From an uncultured Alphaproteobacteria bacterium (lineage in GTDB: Bacteria > Pseudomonadota > Alphaproteobacteria > RF32 > CAG-239): DNA of 64,000 nt. The stretch spans positions 1 to 64,000 of the forward strand of contig CAJUAK010000003.1 of the NCBI GenBank assembly GCA_910584385.1. Direction: 5' to 3'. The notes under the pieces were generated by a model. It saw only the letters and a program-made list of their open reading frames with translations. It was not told where the DNA came from and ran no database searches. The stretch's first letter is position 1, and every line of letters starts with the position of its first letter. Position numbers and translations under genes: made by a program. This document shows positions 33,220 to 42,166 of the stretch, piece by piece.

Positions 33220-33631
33220 ACCTTCTTATCCATTCTTATTTCAGAATAGCAAAAACTTATTACCAATCTGTTAAAAGCAAAATTAAAAGATATGTTCAAA
33301 ATTTGTGTTGTGTTTTGTAAAAAAGTGTATATTCTTGGTTGGTAGTATGTTTATGTTTTGGCTTTATCCTTTTATACACATGATATTTTTTTAGGATAAA
33401 TGCGGAAACGGCCGGGAATTAGATATCAGACGGCGCATACCAGGATAAGAAAAAGTTTTGACCGGATTTTTGCCGCTTCGACATAATAAATAAGCAATAA
33501 ACAGAAACGGCGCGAAATGTTGAATTTGACAATCCCTTCCCGATGCTCGGCTATCGGGAGCTTATTTAAATCCATTTCTCCGGTTGGGTATTAATATATG
33601 GCGCAGGGCGTCTGTTACGGAGTTATTATAA
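33220..33631 (+). promoter_or_regulatory. Intergenic leader between amiC and rne
   Basis: About 410 bp without a gene. A weak promoter pair TTGTGT (33303-33308) and TGTATA (33326-33331), 17 bp apart, is the only candidate for rne, so the 5' UTR could be nearly 300 nt. The leader contains a hairpin CCGAT/ATCGG at 33540-33557 and AT-rich segments. Enterobacterial rne uses a long leader for autoregulation through RNase E cleavage; the same here is only inference. Translation starts after GGAG at 33619-33622. Confidence 0.4.
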
Positions 33632-36085
33632 ATGATTAAAAGGATGCTGATTGACGGCACACAACCGGAGGAAACCAGGGTTGTTGTCATTAACGGAAAC
33701 AAATTGGAAGATGTGGAATTCGAAACCACAAACCGCAAACAAATCAAAGGCAACATCTATATCGGAAAAGTTATGCGGGTTGAACCGTCCCTGCAGGCTT
33801 GTTTTGTTGATTATGGCGGGAACAAACACGGATTTCTAGCTTTCGGAGAAATCCACCCCGATTATTACAACGTTTCCCAAGAAGAGATTGAAGAAACAGA
33901 AAAAGAAGCCGAAGAAATCATTGAAGCCAAAAGGCAAATTATTAAAGAACGGGAAGCGGAAAGAGAACGCCTGCGCGCAGAACGTCATGCCGCTTATGAA
34001 GCGCGCCTCCAGGCAGAGCAGGAAGCCCTTGCCGCCCAAAAGGCAGAAGCGGCAGAAACCGAAACAGCCGCTGAAGAAGCGCCGTCCGCAGAATCCATCG
34101 AAGAAGCCCTATCCGCAGAACCTATCGAAGAAGCCTCGTCAGAATCCGCTGCTGCCATCCCTGGCGAAACTGCCGGCGAAGAAAAAATTTCCGAAACGGA
34201 TGAGGAATCTAAAGAAGAAGCCAAGGATGACAAGCCTAAAAAAACCAAAAGAAGAGTTTATAAAAAACGCATTAAGAAACTGTTGGAAGAAGAACAAGCC
34301 AAAGAAGAATTAAAAGTTTCCTCGGCAGAAACGGATTTTGAAGAAGAAACCATCAGCGAAGAGGCTGCCGAAACAGTTACGGAAAATGCCGATGAAGATT
34401 TTGTTCCCGAAGAAGACGAAGATGATTATTCTGAACAAAATTATGAGATGCAGAAAAAACTTTTAAAACTGCGCAAGCTTTTCCATCGCCACAAGATTCA
34501 GGATGTTATCAAAGAAGGGCAGACTTTGATTGTTCAGGTCGTAAAAGAAGAACGCGGCAATAAAGGCGCGGCTTTGACGACTTATCTCTCTTTGGCCGGC
34601 AGATACTGCGTTTTAATGCCTAACCGCATTAAAAGCGGCGGCGTTTCCCGCAAAATTACCAACGCGTCGGACCGCAACAGATTAAAAGATATTGTCAAAG
34701 AACTGCCGCTGACGACAGATATGTCAATCATTGTCCGCACGGCCGGCGAAGAAAAATCAAAACCAGATATCGTCCGCGACTACAATTACCTTATCCGCAG
34801 TTGGAACCTTATCCGCAACGCCGCGCTTACATCAAAAATCCCCTCGCTTATCCACGAAGAGGGCGATTTGATTAAACGTGCCCTCCGCGACATCTACACA
34901 AAAGATATTTCTGAAGTTTTGGTTGCCGGAGAAAGCGGTTATGCCGCCGCGCGGGAATTTGTAAAAATATTGTCTCCGCATAATCTTAAAAAGATTAAAC
35001 TTTACCGCAACCATGATATTCCCCTCTTTCAAAGATTTCAGGTGGAAACCCAATTAGACAAGCTGCATGAAGCAAACGCACAATTGGAATCCGGCGGCTA
35101 TCTGGTCATTAACCCCACGGAAGCATTGGTTTCTATTGATGTTAACTCCGGACGGGCGACAAAAGAAAAAGATTTGGAAGAAACCGCCCTGAAAACCAAT
35201 TTGGAAGCTTGTGATGAAATCGCCAGACAATTGCGCTTGCGCAACCTTGCCGGGCTTGTCGTCGTTGACTTCATTGATATGGACGAGCCTGCCAATAACC
35301 ATGCTGTTGAAAAACGGATGAAAGAAGCGATGAAAAAAGACCGCTCACGCGTGCAGATTGCCAAGATGAGCTGCTTTGGGCTGCTGGAACTTTCACGCCA
35401 ACGGCTGCACTCATCATTCTTTGAGAGTAATTATCAGGTATGCCCGCATTGCCACGGCAAGGGTTTGGTTCGCAATACAGAATCCTCTGCCGTATTTATC
35501 TTGAGAGAGATTGAAGAAGAAGGCATTAAAGGGCGTTCTTCTAAGCTTAATGTATTTATTCCCGGCGATGTTGCCATTTACCTGCTCAACCAAAAAAGGC
35601 AGATGCTCATCAACTTAGAACAGAAATACAAAATGAGCGTCTTTATCACGGCTGATGACACAATCAAAAACATTTCCGATTACCGGTTTGAAAGAATAAA
35701 AGCTGTTAAGCAGGCACAGCAGGAAGTAGAATCCGCCCAGGAAATTATTGATACGATTGAGAAACAAGAAGCGCCCTTGCCCAAAGAAGCCGAAACAGCA
35801 GAAATGCCTTCAGAACAAAGCAAAGAAGACAAAAAGGAAAACCCGCGCCGGCAATCCAGAGACAACCGCCGGGGCGGCAGAAGAAGAGACCGCTTTGACC
35901 GCCGGGGCAAAAAAGAAAGCTATAAAGGCGATAACAATGCCTCAGGCAAAGAAAATGTTTCAAGTTTTGAACCTGTTATCTTGTATAACAGCCATGAAGA
36001 TATTAAATCTCCTGAACCGGCCGCAGCTCCGGTGGAAGAACCCAAGGAAAAATCGACATGGTGGAAAAAACTCATCAAAGGCTAA
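33632..36085 (+). CDS. rne: Ribonuclease E/G family, RNase E
   Basis: An 817-aa endonuclease that initiates mRNA decay and rRNA/tRNA maturation. MIKRMLIDGTQPEETRVV opens the RNase H-like/S1 head. Within the S1 region (about residues 83-270) there is a long, low-complexity Glu/Ala/Lys insertion, a trait of alphaproteobacterial RNase E. The catalytic DNase I-like part holds VSIDVNSGRAT and LVVVDFIDM (metal-binding Asp), and CPHCHGKG forms the zinc-link. The C-terminal 150 residues are basic and disordered (RGGRRRDRFDRRGKK), ready to bind RNA and degradosome partners. The M48 gene overlaps its end by 28 nt. Confidence 0.96.
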   Translation: MIKRMLIDGTQPEETRVVVINGNKLEDVEFETTNRKQIKGNIYIGKVMRVEPSLQACFVDYGGNKHGFLAFGEIHPDYYNVSQEEIEETEKEAEEIIEAKRQIIKEREAERERLRAERHAAYEARLQAEQEALAAQKAEAAETETAAEEAPSAESIEEALSAEPIEEASSESAAAIPGETAGEEKISETDEESKEEAKDDKPKKTKRRVYKKRIKKLLEEEQAKEELKVSSAETDFEEETISEEAAETVTENADEDFVPEEDEDDYSEQNYEMQKKLLKLRKLFHRHKIQDVIKEGQTLIVQVVKEERGNKGAALTTYLSLAGRYCVLMPNRIKSGGVSRKITNASDRNRLKDIVKELPLTTDMSIIVRTAGEEKSKPDIVRDYNYLIRSWNLIRNAALTSKIPSLIHEEGDLIKRALRDIYTKDISEVLVAGESGYAAAREFVKILSPHNLKKIKLYRNHDIPLFQRFQVETQLDKLHEANAQLESGGYLVINPTEALVSIDVNSGRATKEKDLEETALKTNLEACDEIARQLRLRNLAGLVVVDFIDMDEPANNHAVEKRMKEAMKKDRSRVQIAKMSCFGLLELSRQRLHSSFFESNYQVCPHCHGKGLVRNTESSAVFILREIEEEGIKGRSSKLNVFIPGDVAIYLLNQKRQMLINLEQKYKMSVFITADDTIKNISDYRFERIKAVKQAQQEVESAQEIIDTIEKQEAPLPKEAETAEMPSEQSKEDKKENPRRQSRDNRRGGRRRDRFDRRGKKESYKGDNNASGKENVSSFEPVILYNSHEDIKSPEPAAAPVEEPKEKSTWWKKLIKG

Positions 36086-37425
36086 AACTTCAAAAACAGC
36101 TGCCGCTTCTTTTAGCGGCAGCATTATTTTGCACAATTTTCAGCTTTGACGCAAAAGCAATAAACCTCATTTCCGATGAAGAAAGCGAAACGCTTTTGCA
36201 TAACATCTCCCGCCCGATTTTTAAAACTGCCGGCATTAACTTTAACCCTAATGACGTATATCTTGTTAATGATAATTCCCTTAATGCCTTTGTAGGCGAC
36301 GGCAACCGCCTTTTTATTCACAGCGGGACGATCCTTGCCGCAGATAAAGTTAATGAGCTGCAAGGCGTTATTGCCCATGAAGCCGGGCATATCCAAGGCG
36401 GGCACATTCTCCGGCTTAAACTCAAAATGCAGTCCCTGCAGGAAGTCGGCCTGGTTTCTACAATTGTTGCCGGAACAGCCATCTTAGCAACCGGGCGACC
36501 GGATGTCGGCATGGCGGTTTTGCTCGGCAGCCAAAGTTCAGCCCTAAATAATTACAGCATTTACCAAACCAGCGAAGAACGCAGCGCCGACCAAGCCGCC
36601 AATGAAATCTTAAAAGAAAACAATGTTTCTCCTAACGGCATGCTTTCCTTCATGAAAAAGCTCAACCAGCAAAACCAGCTTAACGGGCGTGAAGAAATCC
36701 CCTATTTTCGCACGCACCCGGTAACAAGGGAAAGGATTACCTTTTTTGAATCTTTAGTACAGGGAAATAAAGCTCCCGAAAATTCAAAATATCAGGAAGA
36801 TTTTTTACGCGTTCAGGCAAAACTTTTCGCTTTTCTTAACAGTCCGCAGGCGACCAGACAAAAATACCCGGCTTCGGATAAATCTGTTCCGGCCAGATAT
36901 GCCCGGGTTATTGCCGATTTTAAACAGCTTAAAATTCCTTCCGCCCAAAAAGGCATTGACGGTTTGATTTCCCTAGAGCCTAATAATCCTTATTTTCACG
37001 AGCTTAAAGGGCAGATTTATCTTGAAACGGGAAAAATAAAACAAGCCGTTGCGGAATATCAAAAAGCCTTGCAGCTAAGGCCTGGCTCAGCCCTTTTACA
37101 AGTATCCCTGGCACAGGCGATGCTTGAAAACACACCTTCTGCCCCAGACCTGCAAAAAATTCTCTCCCTGCTCAATAAATCGCAATTAAAACGCCCTTCG
37201 GCCTTGGGATATTTGCTTTTATCCAGAGCTTACGGTGCAGCAGGAGATGATGCAAGAGCCTCTCAAAATGCGGCGGAATTCAGTTTTGCCGCCGGAGAAC
37301 CCCAAACGGCACAACGGCAAATTGAGCAAGCCCGCCTTTTGGCAAAGGGCAATAAGCAGCTTCTGACAAAGCTGGATGATTTGTCCGCCCGCGTGGCTGA
37401 AGCTTTGAAAGATAAAAATATTTAG
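36058..37425 (+). CDS. M48 family metalloprotease with TPRs (BepA-like)
   Basis: A 455-aa secreted protease. Residues 1-35 look like a signal peptide (LPLLLAAALFCTIFSFDAKA). The zinc motif HEAGH is in VIAHEAGHIQGGH near residue 105, and EERSADQAA supplies the third ligand. From about 260 on there are TPR-like helices (NPYFHELKGQIYLETGKIKQAVAEYQ). BepA-type proteins process or degrade outer-membrane proteins that stall at the BAM complex. The 28-nt overlap with rne implies coupled expression. It meets the molybdenum-cofactor gene tail-to-tail with a 4-nt overlap. Confidence 0.9.
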   Translation: MVEKTHQRLKLQKQLPLLLAAALFCTIFSFDAKAINLISDEESETLLHNISRPIFKTAGINFNPNDVYLVNDNSLNAFVGDGNRLFIHSGTILAADKVNELQGVIAHEAGHIQGGHILRLKLKMQSLQEVGLVSTIVAGTAILATGRPDVGMAVLLGSQSSALNNYSIYQTSEERSADQAANEILKENNVSPNGMLSFMKKLNQQNQLNGREEIPYFRTHPVTRERITFFESLVQGNKAPENSKYQEDFLRVQAKLFAFLNSPQATRQKYPASDKSVPARYARVIADFKQLKIPSAQKGIDGLISLEPNNPYFHELKGQIYLETGKIKQAVAEYQKALQLRPGSALLQVSLAQAMLENTPSAPDLQKILSLLNKSQLKRPSALGYLLLSRAYGAAGDDARASQNAAEFSFAAGEPQTAQRQIEQARLLAKGNKQLLTKLDDLSARVAEALKDKNI

Positions 37426-39059
37426 TTTTTGAGAATAATGTCCACATCGCTCGGATAATTGACATCTAAAAGGTGTCCGGCGTCTTTTAACTCGCATGTT
37501 TTCGTATAATCGACATGTTCCAAGAAGACAGGGCGGATATCGGCGTTTTCCGCCACAACATCAGCTTGGGAAAATAATGATTTGCTCCAGATGACGGGAT
37601 TATGCTTTATGCCGTTTTTCAGCATTAGGCACAACTGCTTTTCTTCAGAAGCATCAAAGGTGCCTATCAGCTTATTTAAATCTGCCGCGGTGATGTTCGG
37701 CATATCGGCCGGCAGCAGCAAAGCCCCGTCGCAAAAACTCGGCAAAGCTTTTATGCCTAGAGCGATGGAGGTTTTTATTCCCGAACGGAAGGATGGGTTA
37801 TAAATGACATTGACATCCACTTCATCCAAATAATCTTCCATTGCATCGGCATTATATCCGGTGATGACATAAACCGGGCTGGCATCAGATTTTAAAGCAG
37901 CCTCAACAGCCTTCATAAACAGAGGTTTGCCGTTTTCCATTTCCACCATCAGCTTATTGCGCCCGGCGCGGCTTCCTATTCCCGCCGCCAGGACAATCGC
38001 GGCGATATTTCCTTTTTTGCCTTTGCGGCGGCTGTTTTTGGAAATGATTAAATTTTGCTTTTCATCTTCGGTCAGCTTCATTTCCGGTTTCAGCTGCTTG
38101 TTATGCAGGTGCGTTAAATCAAAAGCGGATAATTTTTCACAAAGCAGGGTTTCTTTCACCAGCCTATCTATTATTTCCGTTTCTGCCTCATCATAATGAA
38201 AAGGCAGAGAAATGATTTTTTTATTTTTCTTTTGTGCCAGAATCAAATCCGAAACACCTGCCTGCGGCAAATTTAAATTTGCGATATCATCGACCAAATG
38301 GCGCAACGCCGACGGAATAATATCCTGCGGGTGCCGGTTAGGCATGCCGCCCAAAACAAAAACGACATCATTATCATCACGCAGCGCCCTGTCTATGCTG
38401 TCTGTTAAATCTTCCACATTATGGAGGCTGTTATATTCATGGGAAAAATCCAGATTAAAAGCTTTGAAATTGTCTAACAGCCGGCGGATTACAGAAGTAA
38501 AATGTTTAGTTTCCTCCACGGAATTATAAAATTTGGAATAAACAATGCCGACTTTGAGCGGCAATAAATCTTGAACAGCAAGCAGTTCCACGTTTCCTGA
38601 AAGGCGAAGCAAAAAATCATCCGCTTGCGCCTGTGGCAATCCGGGAACAGTTAATTCCAACCAGGCAACAACATCCCCTTTTTTCACAATCGTATAAGGC
38701 GGAATTGTGTTTATCAACATCAGCGGCGACAAACGGTTAAATTTTGCTACGCGTTCTTCAGAGGCGACAAAACAGCCATCTGCCGCGGCTACGATTTTGC
38801 AATTTCCGCTTCCGTTTAAACTATATGCCAAATTTGCCCCGCAGATTTTTCCGGCCAGGATGGCAAGCGCCGTTGCCGCATCAATGTCTTTGTCATCAAA
38901 CAAAGCCGCAAAGACATGGGTTATGCCGGCTTGTTTGAGTGCGATAATATCGCTTTCCTCAAGCTTATGCCCTGACGGCAGGCTGCCTCCGGGCAGGCGT
39001 ATTTCTTCAAATATCCGCCATCCCGCCGCTTTTGAAACTTGAACTTCCTGATATTGCAT
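37422..39059 (-). CDS. Molybdopterin-binding / MobA-like nucleotidyltransferase fusion
   Basis: A 545-aa two-domain protein. The N-terminal 330 residues resemble the molybdopterin-binding fold (VFVLGGMPNRHPQDIIP as the MPT site). The C-terminal part is a MobA/MocA-like nucleotidyltransferase: IVLAAGIGSRAGRNKLM is the NTP-binding loop and LLLPADMPNI the metal-binding motif. In characterised relatives the second domain adds CMP or GMP to molybdopterin. No other molybdenum cofactor gene is in the window. The assignment of the N-terminal part is less certain. Confidence 0.7.
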   Translation of the reverse strand: MQYQEVQVSKAAGWRIFEEIRLPGGSLPSGHKLEESDIIALKQAGITHVFAALFDDKDIDAATALAILAGKICGANLAYSLNGSGNCKIVAAADGCFVASEERVAKFNRLSPLMLINTIPPYTIVKKGDVVAWLELTVPGLPQAQADDFLLRLSGNVELLAVQDLLPLKVGIVYSKFYNSVEETKHFTSVIRRLLDNFKAFNLDFSHEYNSLHNVEDLTDSIDRALRDDNDVVFVLGGMPNRHPQDIIPSALRHLVDDIANLNLPQAGVSDLILAQKKNKKIISLPFHYDEAETEIIDRLVKETLLCEKLSAFDLTHLHNKQLKPEMKLTEDEKQNLIISKNSRRKGKKGNIAAIVLAAGIGSRAGRNKLMVEMENGKPLFMKAVEAALKSDASPVYVITGYNADAMEDYLDEVDVNVIYNPSFRSGIKTSIALGIKALPSFCDGALLLPADMPNITAADLNKLIGTFDASEEKQLCLMLKNGIKHNPVIWSKSLFSQADVVAENADIRPVFLEHVDYTKTCELKDAGHLLDVNYPSDVDIILKN

Positions 39060-39124
39060 CGCATTTTCCTATAAAATAAACATTATTGTAAATATAGGCA
39101 CGAATGCTTAAAATAAAATGAATC

Positions 39125-39589
39125 CTATTGCAATGCATGCAATACCGGATGGAAATTTCCTTTAAAAACCAAATTTTTTCCGACACCGGCGCGGCGCCCG
39201 GCTTCTGCGTCCCGTTCCTTGTCACCCAAGGAAACGGAAGCGGACATATCAATATTATATTTTTTTTGAGCTTTAAGAAACATTCCGGGGTTTGGCTTGC
39301 GGTCTTGCCCATCCAAGTCCGGGCAATAAAAAACATCTGTTATTTCAATGCCTTTTTCTGCGAATTTTTTTATCATATAATTATTTAATTTTTGAAAATC
39401 TTCCCTGGCATAATAGCCCCGGGCTATGCCTGACTGGTTCGTTATGACAATAATCAAATACCCCAGTTCCCGGGCTTTTGCGCAAAGCTCAAAAATCCCC
39501 TCGATAAAATGAAATTTTTCAGGTTCAAAGACGTAACCATAATCGATGTTGATAGTTCCATCCCGGTCTAAAAACAATGCCTTAGCCAT
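39125..39589 (-). CDS. gmhB: D-glycero-beta-D-manno-heptose 1,7-bisphosphate 7-phosphatase
   Basis: A 154-aa HAD phosphatase. The first motif FLDRDGTINIDYGYV fits GmhB/HisB-type enzymes, VITNQSGIARGY is motif II and SLGDKERDAEAG motif IV. It removes the 7-phosphate of the heptose bisphosphate after HldE kinase action. ATG 39589 has AAGGA before it; TTG 39604 is a weaker alternative. It overlaps gmhA by 8 nt and is third in hldE-gmhA-gmhB. Confidence 0.92.
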   Translation of the reverse strand: MAKALFLDRDGTINIDYGYVFEPEKFHFIEGIFELCAKARELGYLIIVITNQSGIARGYYAREDFQKLNNYMIKKFAEKGIEITDVFYCPDLDGQDRKPNPGMFLKAQKKYNIDMSASVSLGDKERDAEAGRRAGVGKNLVFKGNFHPVLHALQ

Positions 39590-40148
39590 TAAATTCCTTT
39601 TCAATCACGCCGCAAAGCAGATGCCCGACGGCTAAATGCATTTCCTGAATATTGTTAGCCGCCTCCGAGGGGACATTAATCGCATAATCTGCCCTTTGTT
39701 TCATTTTTCCGCCGCAGTTCCCGGTCATCGCCACAGTTTTTATCCCTTTCCTTGCAGCCATATCAAAAGCCAAGAGCATATTTTTTGAGTTCCCGCTGGT
39801 GGAAAGCCCTATTAAAACATCGCCTTTTTTGCCCAGCCCTTCAACCTGGCGTTCAAAAACCGTATCATAGCCATAATCGTTGCCTATAGCGGTTAAGATT
39901 GACGTATCGACGGTCAGCGCCAGTGCGTTCATTGCCGGGCGGTTGATTTTATAACGCCCGACCAACTCTGCGGCCAGATGCTGAGCATCTGCCGCACTGC
40001 CGCCATTGCCGCAAAACATTATCTTATTGCCGTTTTTTAAAGTATTTACGCAAAGAGAAGCCACCGCTTCCACTTGCGGCGACAAAGACTGCAGCTTTGT
40101 AAAATTATCCGAGATATTCTTAAATTCAGCTTTTATAAAATCTTGCAT
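39582..40148 (-). CDS. gmhA: Phosphoheptose isomerase
   Basis: A 188-aa SIS-domain enzyme converting sedoheptulose 7-phosphate to D-glycero-D-manno-heptose 7-phosphate, the first committed step to ADP-heptose. CGNGGSAADAQHLAAELVGR is the family signature with the active-site His, and GLSTSGNS the sugar-phosphate loop. It acts as a tetramer in the cytosol. It starts 3 nt after the hldE stop and overlaps gmhB. Confidence 0.96.
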   Translation of the reverse strand: MQDFIKAEFKNISDNFTKLQSLSPQVEAVASLCVNTLKNGNKIMFCGNGGSAADAQHLAAELVGRYKINRPAMNALALTVDTSILTAIGNDYGYDTVFERQVEGLGKKGDVLIGLSTSGNSKNMLLAFDMAARKGIKTVAMTGNCGGKMKQRADYAINVPSEAANNIQEMHLAVGHLLCGVIEKEFNG

Positions 40149-40151
40149 TAT

Positions 40152-41633
40152 TTACCCTTTCATTTTCTTCACTAAATTTGAAGTTGAATATCCGTCAAGG
40201 CGTTTTAATGCAACAGCTTTTCCGCCATAGCTTTCTGCCAGGCGCCCTTCAGGCCAATCTTCGAGCTTGTAACCTTCTTTGGACACGATATCCGGACGCA
40301 AGGCTTCCACCAAGGGAAGCGCCGTATCGTCATTAAAAACGATCACATAATCTATAAATTCCAGAGAGGCCAAAAGCATTGCCCGAGTCTTTTCATCCTG
40401 CACCGGACGCCCCTCCCCCTTATGCTTCCTGACCGAGGCATCAGAATTAACAGCGACAATGAGCACATCGCACAAATTTTTTGCCTGCATAAAAGAATTT
40501 AAATGCCCCAGGTGGCAGCAATCGAAACAGCCGTTGGTAAAGCCGACAACTTTCTTTTGCCGTTTTAAAGTTTCTACCAAGCCTTTTGCCTGTTTCAGGG
40601 TTATAAGCTTTCTTTTTTGCCTCCATCCGCCTTCCGGCGTTTCCCTAACTGACAAAACAGTTTTCAGTTCTTTATCAGTTACTGTCGCCGTACCTAATTT
40701 GCCCACGACAATTCCTGATGAAATATTAGCCAGTTTCATTGCTTCTTTAACGGGAACATCACTGCCCAATGAGGCGCCCAGAGCAGCCAAGGAGGTATCT
40801 CCCGCGCCGGAAACATCAAAAACTTCTTTGGCTTCGGTGGGAATTTGCAGCAAATCTTCAGGATTTTCGGCGGAAATATGCAGCATGCCGTATTCGCTTA
40901 GCGTGATAATCAGGTTTTTGATATTATACTTATCAAAAAGTTTTTTTGCGCCTTTCTGAACCTGCTTATGAAAATCCGGACTTGAAGGGGTGTATTTTTG
41001 CCCGGTGGCCTCTGAAAATTCTTTTAAATTCGGCTTAACAAGCGTAGCGCCTTGGTATTTTGAATAGTCGCAGCCTTTTGGATCGATAATTATTTTTTTA
41101 TCCATTTCAGCGCAAACATTAATAATCATCTGTGTCGTTTGAAGCGTCAGCAGTCCCTTGTTATAATCAGAGACAACAACGATATCTGCTTTTTTGACAG
41201 CCTGGCGCAATATTTTTTGAAACTTCGGCAAGAGTTCTTCGGAGGCGGGCAAAACTTCTTCCTGGTCAACACGCAGCAAATGGCTGTTTTCCGCAATGAA
41301 GCGGGTTTTGACAATAGTCGGATAGTTTGAGAGCTTTATCAAATGGCTGTGTGCTCCTGATTTTGAAAGCTGCCGGGCAACCAAACCGCCATTGCCATCA
41401 CTCCCGACAATACCGATAAAGGTGGTTTTGCAGCCAAGAGCGCTTAAATTTGCCACGACATTTCCCGCACCGCCAAGCATATATTTTTCATGGTTAAATT
41501 TTAAAACAGGCACCGGCGCTTCCGGCGATATGCGTTCAACCTTCCCGTAAATAAAGCGGTCAAGCATAATATCCCCGATAACCAAAACCTTAACATTGGA
41601 AAAATTATCAATATATGAGGAAAGCTGCGGCAT
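40152..41633 (-). CDS. hldE: Bifunctional heptose 7-phosphate kinase / heptose 1-phosphate adenylyltransferase
   Basis: A 493-aa fusion. The N-terminal PfkB-type kinase (about 1-320) has GDIMLDRFIYG and the catalytic loop DVSGAGDTSLAALG. The C-terminal nucleotidyltransferase (about 345-493) has GFTNGCFDCCHLGHL, the HxGH motif, here preceded by Cys. It supplies both the kinase step before GmhB and the adenylylation after it. Only the epimerase HldD is missing from the window. It heads the leftward hldE-gmhA-gmhB operon. Confidence 0.96.
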   Translation of the reverse strand: MPQLSSYIDNFSNVKVLVIGDIMLDRFIYGKVERISPEAPVPVLKFNHEKYMLGGAGNVVANLSALGCKTTFIGIVGSDGNGGLVARQLSKSGAHSHLIKLSNYPTIVKTRFIAENSHLLRVDQEEVLPASEELLPKFQKILRQAVKKADIVVVSDYNKGLLTLQTTQMIINVCAEMDKKIIIDPKGCDYSKYQGATLVKPNLKEFSEATGQKYTPSSPDFHKQVQKGAKKLFDKYNIKNLIITLSEYGMLHISAENPEDLLQIPTEAKEVFDVSGAGDTSLAALGASLGSDVPVKEAMKLANISSGIVVGKLGTATVTDKELKTVLSVRETPEGGWRQKRKLITLKQAKGLVETLKRQKKVVGFTNGCFDCCHLGHLNSFMQAKNLCDVLIVAVNSDASVRKHKGEGRPVQDEKTRAMLLASLEFIDYVIVFNDDTALPLVEALRPDIVSKEGYKLEDWPEGRLAESYGGKAVALKRLDGYSTSNLVKKMKG

Positions 41634-41856
41634 TATCTTAATTCCCCATACATCACAATATTGCTGAAAAACAACATTCCTACCCTCGTCTTTTTATTTT
41701 AAACACTTTGTCAGTATACACATCTGCCACTGTAGTTAAAAGCAAATTACTTTATTTATACCGCACTTTTACGTTTTGACACCACCATAACGGGAGAAAA
41801 TAAGATAATTTTGTTTATGAATATTAACCAATTAAGATAAGTGTTTATTTTACGCA

Positions 41857-41883
41857 CAAAAAAAGGAAGGCGAAGCCTTCCTT
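41857..41883 (-). terminator. Terminator of the 68-aa lipoprotein gene
   Basis: Stem AAGGAAGGC / GCCTTCCTT with loop GAA; on the minus strand a run of T follows. The 5' arm overlaps the stop codon. Confidence 0.85.
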
Positions 41884-42088
41884 AAGTTATCGGGTTTTGG
41901 ACTTCCAGACTGTCTGGAGGAACATCCACTATTGTCCAGGGCTTGCCTAAACGTATTGCCGAATTCATGCAGTTTCCAATACCGTCCAAGGCGCGTCCGG
42001 TTGAATTCAACGTTCTGCACAATGACTCACAGCTGCTCAACAAGCCAGACAAAATACATAAAATAATCAGATAGAAAATCTTTTTCAT
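41882..42088 (-). CDS. Small lipoprotein, 68 aa
   Basis: A signal peptide (KKIFYLIILCILSGLLSSC) ends in the lipobox LSSC, giving a mature lipoprotein of about 49 residues with two more cysteines (LCRTL, GNCMN). The mature part has no family I recognise; cysteine count and size recall small outer-membrane entericidin-like or stress lipoproteins, but this is only resemblance. It has its own terminator and is likely one transcript. Confidence 0.65.
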   Translation of the reverse strand: MKKIFYLIILCILSGLLSSCESLCRTLNSTGRALDGIGNCMNSAIRLGKPWTIVDVPPDSLEVQNPIT

Positions 42089-42166
42089 ATCATTGAGGTT
42101 TTAATAATTTTTATTTATCAGGATATTAGCACAATTGTCCCGCTTTGTCAACCTTTGGGGATATGC

